A stretch of DNA of 64,000 nucleotides from Phallusia mammillata (Eukaryota; Chordata; Ascidiacea; Phlebobranchia; Ascidiidae). Below, in pieces: positions 35,028 to 47,054 of this stretch. The position numbers and the translations under genes were made by a program. Numbering within the stretch: the stretch's first letter is position 1; each line of letters starts with the position of its first letter. Where the stretch lies: contig QLIY01000323.1 in assembly GCA_003260075.1 (NCBI GenBank), forward strand, positions 86,450-150,449, written 5' to 3'. Under the pieces are notes generated by a model. It was given only the letters and a program-made list of their open reading frames with translations, did not search any database and was not told where the DNA came from.

Positions 35028-37986
35028 ATGACGGACTCTGGATTTTCATCAGCGGCTTCAAATCGTTCTGTGCCATCTTTAGTAAAGCCATCTTTGCTGA
35101 ACCCATTTATTCCGCCACAAGGTACCAATCAAGTGGAAGACAAAGAAAACCACCCATCATCTACTGGAGGCCTAAGTGGTTTGCCTAAACCATGTGCATA
35201 CTTTAGTTCCACAAACAACAGACCAGTTATCCCAAACAGGTATGAACTAGCTTGTGTTGATTTTATTTAATAAAATTGTGCAGTCAAATCTTGTGTAAAA
35301 TTTGGAGTGAATTGTTTGTTTGTTTTGCAAGTTTTGGTGATTTTGAACAGTTGCTTTAACATCATTTTTTAAAGGTTGCTGTATGGTCGCAACCATGGAG
35401 GGTATTCCCCGGGTATGTACTCTCCCAAAGAGATGTCCCCCATGTCAAGCCTGGCCTTTGACTTCCGGGAGCTCAACACCAGGTGGGAGATGATGGAACG
35501 GTAATTACATGCAAATGCATGATGGCTGTTGTGATGTGCATTGTGTAAAATCATTGTAACTGTGTGTTTGATGAAAAGTGTCTGAAATTTCATGTTGTGT
35601 GCTGTATATTTGGTGTTACATAAGAAAGGTACATGAAAATGAACCGGTATTTATCAATTTGACAGTCAAGAAACTTCTGACACACCTCGAAAGCGACTTT
35701 CACTGTCCAGTGTTTCAAGTGTTGACTCTCCTTTGGCCAGCAGCCTAGGACAGCCATCACCTGCTGGTGCTCTTTCTTTTACCTCACCATTGGTCAATGT
35801 TAGCCAGTACAGTGGTAAGTTGAATGTAAACATAAGTTTGTAATGTACAGATTTTATCCACATTATGACCGTGTATAATGAAATAACTAAAATGAGGGAG
35901 TGTACCAGAGCCAGTTAGCCATACATTCAACCTTTATCAGAGATAGCAAAGTACTAAATATATTATTAGCAATCATATTTACATGTTTAAAAAAGAGATA
36001 TGCTACTAGTAAATTATCAGTAAACATTAGGTCTGGTACAGGGACAGTTGGTCACTTTGACCTTGAATTATGCATTTGCATGCTGAATAGTTTAGTGAAA
36101 ACTACCACAACAGCAGGATAACAGCTTGTGGGCATTGTCAAATCACCATTGTGCAAATGGCCAGGTGGAGGATGCATAAACGGTCTCTTGGCGAACGGTT
36201 TTGTCCAAGCTGCAAGGGTAATTACAGCAGTGCCGAACCGGTGCAGCCTGCTGGCTTGTGGGCATGTAACAGCTTGACTGCTAAACGATGTAGTTTGCAC
36301 CTTGTGTTGTCTGGTTATTGGGACTCACAACAGTCTTCAACATTTGTGTGAATATAGTAACAGCAAATAATTTCTTTCTACAAGCGTTAAATCGGTTTTC
36401 GCTCAGAGTTAATATCCCATGATATTGGTAAAATCGTATTTTAATTGGCATATCTGGGAACAAATTAAACACTGTTTCAATTTGGAGAATAATGCGACTG
36501 ATCAAATCCACGCTGGCGCCCAAAGCGGCCTAATCGTGCGTTCTTTGAGCCGTGAAACGTGATAAGCGCGGTATATTACGCGCCGAAAACTGGGCAACAT
36601 CGTTTATACGCGGTTTGCTGCAAACATTGTAACACGCATTATGTTCGCCCAAGCGAGAAATTTTGTTGAAGCGACAGCTGCGCCCGACAGTTGGCCCACT
36701 GGGCTCACATATTGCCAGGGCACTTTTCCCTCGTGTCTTTTTGTGCTAACATATGGTTGGAGAATGTCAGTACATTGGATTTGACGGTGTCATTCACCTG
36801 CTGTTATCAGTATTTTAACCGCGAACCCAGTGCTTCTAAAATTTTCTGCCTTAGACATAGTGGCATCGTGATGTCGTGTATTCGATGGCGTCTCCTGCTT
36901 ATAGCGTATAAACTATAAATTGTCGTGGTTGTTTATAAATACGTCGGAAAACCCACTTAATACGTCCTGTAGAGCAAACTTTTGCAGACAAGTGATGTAA
37001 ACAGTACCTGTTATTGTTTGTGCAAATACGTGTAAACATCACCACCCCGGGGCATGACGTTGACATCGGTAACACGTGTTCCTTGCATATTTGTTTCCAA
37101 GCTCTGTAGTATATTTTGTTACATGTAAGAGTATGTGAGCGAACAATACACTCGGCGGAATAGGTTTTTCGCAGTTAATCCCCTTAACGAGCGTCACCGT
37201 GGCGCGTACTTGTAGGAAATGCGGGATAAAATGGCTTAAAATGGATTGGGAACGATTTTTAATTGTGTTACTTTCCTTGCCGATTGAAAACGCTTAAGAG
37301 GCGCGGAAATTCGGTCAAATCGTGCTGAGCAAACTTATCAAATGTTTGCCCACACTTTCGCTTAGATGCTAAACGCTCTTGGGCCCGCGCTAGGCTGGGA
37401 ATCGTAAAATAAAGACTTTTAGTAAACATTAGTTTCAACTTTCGTGCAATCACCTTAACGTTAGATGCTGTAGGTCCAGCATGCTTTTCTTCTCTGCTTT
37501 CAGTTCATACGTCGCGGGCAGCTGACAACCGACCAATCGCTGCGTTTGTTTGTCACGCCTGACATCGCATTGCCGGTACGTCATAATAGGCTGCTGCTGT
37601 CCGGACTAGTTGGCGTCCTGAAAGCTAACTTGCCCAGGCTAGCTCCACGCATTATTCACTTAAATACACAACGCCTATATTGCTATAAAATGTGGTAATA
37701 TTTGTAAATTGAAAGCTTTGAAGTGGGATTCTCCCAATGATGATGTTTAAGTAAAAAGAGTTGCGAAATAACATTGAAAATGACACAACACTGAGGGCGT
37801 TTTCGGCATAAGTAAAGGTCGTGCACGCAACTTTAACGTAACATGAGTTTTGGTGCTAAATTTGTAAAGTTTTTGTAACTTGAAAGCAATTCTAAATATT
37901 TCGGCGCCCACGCGCTTTCGTATTTCGCGCGCTAGTGCTGTGGTATTTGCTCAAATCGAGGAGCGCGCGGCGGTTGGCGTGCTCAA

Positions 37987-38063
<77 letters not shown>

Positions 38064-41000
38064 CTCGCTTGAAACCACACATTCACAAAAGAGCGCCGGA
38101 AGCTTTTCGCCCCGCGTCTTGGCTTCGGCGTAGTAAACGTGCGTTGCCCTATTTTAAAAAATACAGACTTGGACACATTATTTGTTTTTCGGTGGGGCGT
38201 TGTATAGTTTAGGAGGCGTTATGTATGTTTAACGCCCCATGGAATATGCGTTTTATTCGTGCCAAATATTTGTCTTGTCAACTGTGTTCCAAGAGGCGGC
38301 TGGCACTGATGCCTGGACGCGGGAAACAGCTGGCGTCCATATTACAAAAAATGGGCACAGTAAATCAAAAAGTTGAAAAAATGATTACCACGTATGGTGC
38401 CTAATTGCTTTACGCCTCATTGATACACTAAACACGTTGATTGGTAATTGGCGACAATCTTGGGCTGTTTTGTGTCAGAGACAACAAACAAATATCTTGC
38501 TCCATTTGCGCTATTGTTTTAGCACGAAGCCGCATACACGCAGTTAATTGCACGCTCGGGAACAAACGACCTCCCTCTGCGACGAGAAAATAGAATATAT
38601 CTCCACACGCTGTGCGATGCCACCATAAATCAAACATTTTACTCTTGTATGTCGATTAAAGAATAAGCCTGGAATTGTTGCCATTTCGGCGCTTCTAATT
38701 GTGCGCTGTTGTGCCCCCGGCTTTGTCACGACATCTTATTACGCTCTAAGACGTGTTTATTCGCCCTTCGATCGACCCACATGCGAAGATAACGGCCCGT
38801 TTTATCTGTTGGTGTTGCACAAATGGCCCTTTCCCACCAAAACTATTACAACGCCTATAGATTTAGCCTTCCTTTTAGCATCAATATTCAGTTGGGTTTG
38901 ATTTATAGCGATGAAAAATCGTTGAGGTGTTAAGTTACTTTGGGCAACGACCGATGGGAAAAAATAGCGCCTATCACGTTTCCAAATTCCAATAAACCGC
39001 ATAAATCTCTCGCCTTTGTGTATGTGTCGCTTAGCATCGGTTACAGATGCGGCCAACCGTCAAACAATTTAAATCGGCCGCTTGGAGCTTAGATCAACAC
39101 GACTTGCTTCGCGTCGTTTGCCGGGCGTAATTGAAAAGCTTATGTCATCGAGACTTGGTTTCGTGTGGACGGGTCGTAACATGATCGGACACCTTCCAAT
39201 ACATTTACTCCATACAAGATCCCACTAATAAAATACAAGTAACTATATTTCGATACATCATAATTTAGAAGGCGACTCGTTTCGCTAGGATCGCAATATT
39301 TACTGCTGTCATATATGGCGCTGATCAAAGCCTAACCGCCGCGCTTTTACGACGTATATTACCGTTTTAAAAGGTTCCGTTCCCAACATGCAACCGTCTA
39401 CTTTCGGCGAAAAATATTGCACCGACTCAAATCGATTCGCAGAATGAATCACTCAATAGTTAATTACAGCTTCTGGGTTCGCCGGCTTTAGTGTTAGCGA
39501 GCATGGAAGCAACATGCGAACTGTCCATTGTCAGGACATAATTAGTAACGTGGGAAGCGGAAGCCGCAAAGGGCACCGATCATTACGGCCCAGGGCACCA
39601 GTGTACAGGTTTCAGTGTCGGTTACCTAACTGAAACGCCTCCAGTGTCTACTAACCCATAGCGAAGCAACGTGTAGTGTGAAATTTAATTTCCTGTCTCT
39701 TTCATGCGCCCGCAACGATGGCCCACCAGGTCCGCTACCTGCGTGTGGTTAAACCTACTGCTGCCTACTGTGTAACACACAGGGCACATTTGCAACGCAT
39801 ATTAGCGACGATACGCGAAACGCCGGTGACTTGGTTATGTTCTAACGCGGATTAAGGTAACGCGCATCATGCCGCTACGAAAACCGGAAAACACAAAGCC
39901 CAGCTGCACCGTTGAAGTCTTGTTGCTAGTTAAGACGCAACCCAAAGTCCACATAAAACCAAAAACCCACCACAAAGCGCGTCCTGCTTAACCTCCACAC
40001 TGGCCATGTGCACCGTTTATCAGCCATTGTTCGCCAAAATCACCGGTATTGACCGCTTTGCCCAGGTGCTTGCTGCCGGCAAGTGCTCTACGTGAGACGA
40101 CAAGGTACGAGAGGTCGGCAGATGTTCCGTCCGTTCATGGTCCGCAAATTGTCGGCTATTGACAACCCAAATGGCCAAAAGCAGGATTTGGGCGAGTGCT
40201 CAAGCGGCCAAGGTCATTTGAAGGGCGAGAGGTCAGGAAGTTGGGGTCCGGCCAGCCACGGCACTGCGAGCTTCAAACAAGCTTTGGAGATGAGCGGTCA
40301 AGTGTTTAAGCCGATTTGCGAAGGTGCTTTGATGCAGTCTGTAGACAGTGAGCACACAGTTATTGTACAGTGACTAGACATCAGTTAAAAGTTAAACTCT
40401 AAGATGACTAGCCCAGTGCAGCTTCAGGCTTGTATGCAAATTATATGAACGATGAAAACGTAGATAAAAAAATGCTGCATTATAATGCACGTTTTACCAG
40501 CAAAACCATTATTTGCAGAGGGATGTTTTTCGGATGCTGCATCCCCGCTTGTTGAAGGACGACTTGCCCTGAGAGAGCGTGACGACAACATTTGCGAACC
40601 ATTGGCGCTCTCCAGTGGCAGCAAAAAGTTGCGACGTTTCAAATCGGTGCCAGCATCCAAGGTACGAACACACCGATGTTAAATTGTGAGCGATATAGAA
40701 CAGCGCTTTACCAAATATTTTTCCTTTAGTCTCGCTTTCGGCTCCACGCTATTGGAAATGAATGCACTGGAAAAGAAAACAGCCCAGTCTTGCAGTCCAA
40801 GAAGCAGGTGTACTCACAACGCCGAGGAAGCTTCGAGATGTCACCAATGGCAACAAGCCCTGCACCACTTTCTTCTCGTCGTCGCCCCTCCGGCCTTCTG
40901 ATGTCACCCAATATGACATCATCACCAATGGTGCCACACTTTTCGTCCAGTTCTTCGTCTGCTTTCAGCGCTGTCAATCATGTCGAACCACAGATCGAAG

Positions 41001-43167
41001 AGGAGCCCGAATTACGGGTGAGCCCACGAGATGGAAGTTCAACCCCGGAAAAAAGCGTTGTTCCAGGCAGCATTGCATCTTTGACTGCTGGTAACGTTAT
41101 GGCTCCACGGCCGTCATCTTCAGTGCCCTTCTACCGGGCAAAGTCTTCACCTTGCTTCTTGAGTGACGCTGCTGTCCCACATATTCGCGCCAACAAGAGA
41201 TCGCTCGATTCCAGCGTTAATACGTCGCTCGCATGCGCATCAAAGCGTGTTAAATGCAGCGAGTCTTTGTTGGAGAGCCGATCAACTCGCCGCAAGATGG
41301 CGTTCGGAGCCAAAGAGCGCAAGACAAAGTCGGCTGACGCAGCCTTCTTCAGCTGTTCCCCCATTTCATCACTCAAGGCCAGCTTTCGACCAATCTCGGC
41401 TCCCGCACAAATGGTAAGCATCATCCTCGTGTGTTATATTGCTAACTCGTAAGCCTTAGTTACAATATTTGGTAGCTTTTGGTTGCAACGAACTTTAAAT
41501 ATGGATTGTTTTCTTCAGTTTTGCGCCGACGATGACGCACCACTATCTCACTCGCGACTCTGCAGCACAAATGACTCTGACGCAGAAGATGACGCAATGG
41601 AGATGTCGTCAGACCCAGAACATTTTCTGGAAGAGATTATAAACGAGAACGCCCGTGACTGCACAGTTGACGCCACTGGTTCCGACCAAGCCCCATCTGG
41701 ACTTCATGGACTTATCAGCGGTCCGCTATTGCTGAACGATTCTAACAAAGATTCAGATGATTCTTTTGCCAATTCTCTGGTAAGTTATCTGCTTGTCAAG
41801 TTTATGCCATTCACCATGCTGGAAAGCACATTTGCAGATTTTTAACTGTCATATTATTCTTCACAGCCCAAACCTCGATCGCTCTTTCGCTCCCCATCAG
41901 CGCCCCCAGTGGTCGCATCTCGCCGTGCTCTTCACGCCATCAAGCGAGCAGAGCAACGCGCAGAAGACTCAAATACCCCACTGGGCACTGTGCGATCACG
42001 AAGCGCCATTCTTCAGGAGTCCGTACCTGAAGTTGCGTCACCATGCGCGATGACGTCATTGGAAAGCGATGACGAACATAATGCTTCATTGAATAGGTTC
42101 GTTTAACAATTTGCCAACAGTCACATACATTGGGACTTCGGTGGGAATCGGGTTGTAATTTTCTCATAATAAATTCAGATCACGGTCTTACAACGAACTT
42201 GATGTGATGCGCGCTGTGGAAGTTGGCTGTAGCGATCCCAACTTGATCGGCGACTTCAGCCGTGTGTGTTCCCTCGATACTGTGCAGGGAAAACACCAGG
42301 ACCTCAAATACATCACACCTGAAACGGTAAGCATTAAACCACATTTAAATCTAAGACTTTACAATTTACATGACCGGGCATCGTATTCAAACTTTTTTTT
42401 TCCCCACAGCTTATATCTCTGGTGAACAATGAGCGCGACTGCTGCTATGAGGTGATCGATTGTCGCTACCCATATGAGTACGAGGGAGGTCATGTTCAAG
42501 GTGCAAACCACATCTGGCAGGAAGAGCAACTGTACAAAAGGTAAGCACAGCACAAAATTGAAGTTTGCCCATTGTTTTCACGAATTAAATCATTTGAAAT
42601 CAACTATGTACTTTAAAACGTTTGCAAATTTTAAAGTTTTCCTATTACGAACACAACCTATTTTCCTTTCTTAAACAATACATTTTGTGTAGATACTTCC
42701 AAAACTCGAAGCCTCTGTGGGCATGCCAGAAGAGCGGCAACTACAAGCCCCCAGTTCTCGTGTTTTACTGCGAGTTTAGCTCGGAACGTGGACCACGCAT
42801 GGCACGAGCCCTCCGCAGCAAAGATCGCGAAGTTAACCGTTACCCTCACCTTCACTACCCTGAGGTGTACGTGCTCAAGGACGGTTACAAGAACTTCTTC
42901 GCTGGCACCGAGAACAAGGTGTGTATTGCTAATAGCTGAAACCATTAAAAAGTTTATTTCTGATCACCATCATTGCATATGGAAAGCGAAAATGGCATAC
43001 AAATAACATGGGTATTCTTTCCGTAGAATTATTGCGAGCCGCGATCCTACCGCCCGATGGCGCACGAGGACTACCAGCGTGAACTTCGAACCTGCCGCGT
43101 GAAAAGCAAGACATGGCACGGCGAACGCACCAAGCACAATCTTTACAACCGACTCAAGCACTTATAA
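35028..43167 (+). CDS. CDC25: CDC25-type dual-specificity phosphatase (11 coding exons)
   Basis: Removes inhibitory phosphates from the Thr-Tyr pair of CDKs and so promotes mitotic entry. Exons: 35028-35239, 35375-35500, 35666-35814, 40501-40661 (or from 40519), 40730-41413, 41519-41779, 41867-42096, 42179-42326, 42410-42540, 42693-42918, 43027-43167, about 822 aa, longer than vertebrate CDC25s. The N-terminal half is Ser/Pro-rich and disordered. It has two KEN motifs ([15 protein letters not shown]) and several basic-Ser sites of 14-3-3 type (RRGSFEM, RFKSVP). The C-terminal rhodanese-fold catalytic domain has [32 protein letters not shown] and the CX5R loop [13 protein letters not shown] (Cys727, Arg733). 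The residue before the catalytic cysteine is Tyr rather than the usual His. Intron 3 spans 4.7 kb. A weak upstream frame is open but has no earlier ATG, so 35028 is the start. I cannot assign it to the A, B or C class. Confidence 0.93.
35815..40500. other. CDC25 intron 3 (4.7 kb)
   Basis: Much larger than the other introns in the window. No family-like exon was seen. It holds a 77-base pure G tract (37987-38063) and an 83-96 codon ORF at 40083-40373 with no recognisable similarity. Long size and absence of repeats would fit a regulatory intron or an internal promoter, but nothing here proves it. Confidence 0.5.
37987..38063. repeat. Pure G tract, 77 bases
   Basis: Seventy-seven uninterrupted Gs in CDC25 intron 3. 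The flanks are not duplicates of each other, so it differs from the short G-run joints. The poly-Gly and poly-Pro ORFs that cross it are not genes. Confidence 0.8.
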
Positions 43168-43566
43168 ACCTCGCTCCACACTACGTCATTCGTTGATGAT
43201 GTCATCGATCGTTACTCTTCGGAATTCGATCTACGTCGAGGAGTGGTGTATAGCGGCACCAAGTGGATGTTGGTCGCAGCTCACAGAGAAACCAAACAAT
43301 GACGTCATCGGTGCGAAAAGCATCGCGTGACGCAGCAACCGTGCCAAATTCCCGTGTATTTATATTTTTCTTTATCTATTTTATACGCATACGTTTTTTA
43401 GAAGCAGCAGGGCCCGGTTTGTTTTTACTTGCTCGCAGTGGGTCACGTGATCAACTCATTTTTTTACCCTCCGTCCACATCCCGCGCATTTAATTTGGTT
43501 CACGTTTTACGTATTTAACTCTCGGAAATATTTTGATATATATGCGTCGGTGGTTTGCGTGCAGGC

Positions 43567-44017
43567 CACGTCACACCGCCGCGCATGACAAATCGCTTCG
43601 TTACGTCACAAGTGGTGCGTATTCAGAACCGAACCGCCTAATGAAAAAATTACACGCTGCGTTTTCTCTTTTCACGTTTTATTCGTCGTGGGAAAAACGT
43701 CTGTTAACGTGAGACACAAATTGCGTGAAGCATCGGCGCCGACGATGTGTGTCCACTCCTTTTGTGACGTCACAAACGTTCGGCGCCGTTGNGTCACACC
43801 GCCGCGCATGACAAATCGCTTCGTTACGTCACAAGTGGTGCGTATTCAGAACCGAACCGCCTAATGAAAAAATTACACGCTGCGTTTTCTCTTTTCACGT
43901 TTTATTCGTCGTGGGAAAAACGTCTGTTAACGTGAGACACAAATTGCGTGAAGCATCGGCGCCGACGATGTGTGTCCACTCCTTTTGTGACGTCACAAAC
44001 GTTCGGCGCCGTTGCCC
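43567..44017. repeat. N joint with duplicated ends in the CDC25 3' UTR
   Basis: Two copies of about 222 bp, beginning GTCACACCGCCGCGCATGAC and ending CGTTCGGCGCCGTTG, flank a single N at 43792. They look identical by eye, so this is probably an unmerged contig overlap. Confidence 0.85.
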
Positions 44018-44416
44018 CTTTGTCACATCGTTTACCGTGGGACCATTCCTGTTGTTCAGAAAACAGTTACCCATTCATATTACGTCACATTTCTTTGTGA
44101 CGTCACTCAGGCAATTTTCGTTTCCTTGGAGCAGGTCAGCCTTTGCTTCATTGCTCTATCCTTTTCTTCTCGCAAACGGAATTTTCTCTCTTCCTCCCAA
44201 AAAACGAATGCAATTACACGCGTTGTTTTGCTTTTATAATTTATCCACGACCGCAGCGTCGAGCAAGTGCTCGCAGTATTTTCCTACGGTGTGGGCGATA
44301 GCAAAAGGAAACGCCGAAAACGTCGCCTCTCGACGATTTGGCAAAAAATATCCTTTTGCTGCGCGCCCACGGTGTTGATGCTTTGCGTATTTGTCATCTC
44401 TCGGTGGTATTTATGT

Positions 44417-44422
44417 AATAAA
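44417..44422 (+). terminator. Poly(A) signal AATAAA, probably for CDC25
   Basis: AATAAA in TTTATGTAATAAAACTTTTT, about 1.25 kb after the CDC25 stop codon as assembled. About 220 bp of that distance is the duplicated segment. Confidence 0.4.
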
Positions 44423-44557
44423 ACTTTTTAACCAATTTTCACGAGTATTCTGTGTGTGAAAAACTTATTCAAGCATTTTTAGGCGCAGAGTTGTCTAGCA
44501 TTGGAGTCCACTTTGGTCAGCTTCGGTTTCGGTCTCTGCAAACGACCGATAAAAAAT

Positions 44558-44786
44558 GTATCAGTACAGTTGTTTAGATGTTTGCAATTAGCGGGCCGTG
44601 TTGCTCGCAAAATATTCGCTGTTGACCCAGCATAGGTTGTGTTTGAAAGTCACCACAACAGCCTAGGGGGGGGGGATGTATCAGTACAGTTGTTTAGATG
44701 TTTACAATTAGCGGGCCGTGTTGCTCGCAAAATATTTGCTGTTGACCCAGCATAGGTTGTGTTTGAAAGTCACCACAACAGCCTAG
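44558..44786. repeat. G-run joint with duplicated allele ends
   Basis: A 10-G run (44666-44675) separates two copies of about 110 bp beginning ATGTATCAGTACAGTTG and ending CACCACAACAGCCTAG, with two substitutions. Confidence 0.85.
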
Positions 44787-45008
44787 TTTTGCTCGAATCT
44801 GCATTCTGCAGGAAAATCGTGTCGATTGTGTCAATCGTTTAGGAATTTCGCGATCCTTGTCGTTGCACACGTCAGTGATGTCACCATCGAAGTTAAATTT
44901 TACTTCTCATTTATTGAACTACATATTAATACGATGTTAAAATGCATAACCATGAGCGCAGGACGGATCCTTGTTTATAGTTTAGGTCGTCAAATAGACC
45001 CACTATAT

Positions 45009-45329
45009 CAGGGGTTCTTAACCAGGGGTACATGTGCCCCTTGGGGGTACAAAGCACTAAAGCAGGGGGCACGACATGAAGGGTGAAATCATACCGTATT
45101 TAGGCATATTTAAAAAAAAATACGTAGCTAGTTACTTTGTTATATGTCTAAAACGGGTTGGTTTTGTACTATTTACAATACTGTTGTAATACATACATTC
45201 AACAAGCAAGTTATAAATACCTATTAATTACAACTTTATCAACTTCCGTCGGGCATTTTAGATAGGGGGTAGGAGAAAATTGTATGAAAGTTTAAAGGGT
45301 ACGAGCGCTCAAAAGGTTAAGAAGCACTG
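45009..45329. mobile_element. hAT-type MITE, CAGGGGTTCTTAACC family
   Basis: A 321-bp element. Left end CAGGGGTTCTTAACC and right end GGTTAAGAAGCACTG are inverted with two mismatches. The 8-bp flanks are CACTATAT (45001-45008) and CATTATAT (45330-45337), one mismatch. The subterminal CCCCTTGGGGGTAC is shared with the element at 47360, so they belong to one family. Confidence 0.88.
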
Positions 45330-46099
45330 CATTATATGACCGCTTAAGCGGCAGGATGCTTTTATGAAAGAACTGCCTAACACATGTTTACAAATCTTGC
45401 TGTATTGCATTTAAATAAAGTAAGGTAGTGATGGTTATGACAACAACGATTACAAACCTTTTGCAGAAAAAATCACTGTAATGAACGCCATGTATAAAAA
45501 GCCCAGGCTTATGACATTATATCACTTAGCTGGAAATATTGCGGATACTTAAACAGCGAACATCCAGCCGCCCCTGTTGCATGGCACTAGCTGATTATTT
45601 GTCCCAAAGTTTATGTACAGCAGTTTACTGTTGCAAGGTTTAAAGCAAATTAGATGGCAAATTACCCACATGAGAAGGGAGGGGGAAGTTGTGTACATCG
45701 TATGGCAAACTTTGTTCATTGTTTAACATCTATTGTGCTGAAGACTGCGAATGAACTCAATGATGCATTGGTAGCGACCAATAGCTTTTTAGTGGGCGCC
45801 TAAAACAGGAAGTGATCTCCACGATCAAGCATCTGTCTTTTGCCTGCTGCTCTCACACACACTTAACGCCTCCCTATATAATTATAAAGGTACTTTGTTT
45901 TGTTTAAAGTTTGTAAAGTTTTTTGACCAGTTTAAATATCAGTAGGAAAGGTCAGCGCGCATTGTTGTTTGTGCATTTTTACCCAGGCGGAAAAAGTAAG
46001 GATTGTGTGTTTGGTTTTAACGTCAAAATGTTTTGTCGGAGGAGTGTGACTTTTGTTTGTACCATGCTTTGGTTTAAGAGCACATTTGTGTCGTTTAAC

Positions 46100-46190
46100 C
46101 AGTGGTCGTCAAACTTTTGTTGACCTAATGGCCCAAACTCTAATGATTTCAATTTATCGGCCCGCGCAGAATATATTGTCTCTTAATTGG
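46100..46190. mobile_element. hAT left terminus fragment
   Basis: Starts CAGTGGTCGTCAAACTTTTG after CGTTTAAC and has a subterminal GGCCCGCGC. No right end or target duplication was found. Confidence 0.5.
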
Positions 46191-46446
46191 CAAGTATTTA
46201 GTCCTGTATGAAATCGTAATTCTTTTCATTGAAATCAACGAAACATGTTTGGTACAATTTGCTTTACTATATGCATCAGTAGTGGTTTGCGAAACGCTCG
46301 ACTTTAACAAGCAGGAAAATACAAAAAAATCCTTTATGTATAGCCTATACTTCTGATTTAAACTCACCTTGCTGCGCAGTTTGTTTTGCTGGAAAGGGCG
46401 TGCATTTGCTTGTTAATTTTACCAACTAAACTTGTTTACATTGCAG

Positions 46447-47054
46447 CCATATCGCCCATATTTTGTTTGCAAGTGAAATTTAGGTCTTGTAAGCGACTGA
46501 ATCGTTGGCAGTGCCACTTTTTCTTATCGCAAGGATCTTTCCAAAAGTCAAACGATTTTGACTGTACCAAATGTGTACGTGGATACGTGGAAGCAATATG
46601 TGATGAGAGAAGAAAACACCACGACGCAGAAACGATGAACTTTACTCAGCTGAATATTAACCCAATTCAGACCCAACAGGCTCAAAACGTAGATTTACTG
46701 GAAGATAGTTTTCTATGGTCGCTTATGCATCCCCGTCAGCACCACTCAGTCATTGCGCAAGTGTCCTTTGCAACAGAATATACACCACTGATTGTGATGT
46801 GTGTAGCAGTGGCAGGAATAATTGTATGCTACGGATTTGTGAAAATGTGCAACCGTTTGAGCTCGGAGGGTGACGAGGAAATGGCGCCAAGGGGCCGAAC
46901 GGGTGCAAACATGTCCCAAACACCTGGATGTTGCCATTACTGCTGTATATTATGCAAAAAGAGGAACACGGATACCGAAGAATCACGTGTAATTAACTAT
47001 GGTGCAACAGAAACGTTAACTTTGTTCCCGTATCGAGAAGATTATCCGCGATAA
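46447..47054 (+). CDS. Unrecognised single-pass membrane protein, probable last exon
   Basis: An open frame of about 200 codons ends in TAA at 47054. The segment starts at a splice acceptor (TTTACATTGCAG, ending 46446); the first coding exon is not located. The N-terminal part is cysteine-containing (RSCKRLNRWQCHFF, then FDCTKCVRGYVEAICDE). The DC..C..G......C spacing is reminiscent of a TNF-receptor-type half module, but there are too few cysteines to claim it. One N-glycosylation sequon follows (MNFTQ). A single hydrophobic segment (YTPLIVMCVAVAGIIVCYGF) is followed by basic/acidic residues, a cysteine cluster (GCCHYCCILCKK) that could be palmitoylated, and a short tail ending LFPYREDYPR. 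This pattern suggests a type I plasma-membrane protein. A possible promoter (CTATATAATTATAAAG at 45874) and a short ATG-started segment at 46028 lie upstream but are unproven. An ATTAAA poly(A) signal is at 47132. Confidence 0.5.

Larger units (their letters stand above)
43168..46446. other. CDC25 3' region and intergenic sequence
   Basis: No gene recognised. Contains a duplicated segment around an N (43567-44017), a poly(A) signal at 44417, a G-run joint (44558-44786), a complete hAT MITE (45009-45329) and a hAT left terminus (46100). The 155-codon ORF at 43911 falls in the presumed 3' UTR and has no family features. Confidence 0.6.

Noticed and set aside
43911-44378. 155-codon ORF downstream of CDC25.
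   Set aside because: It lies between the CDC25 stop and a poly(A) signal, part of it is duplicated at the N joint, and the composition is not protein-like. It is best treated as 3' UTR.
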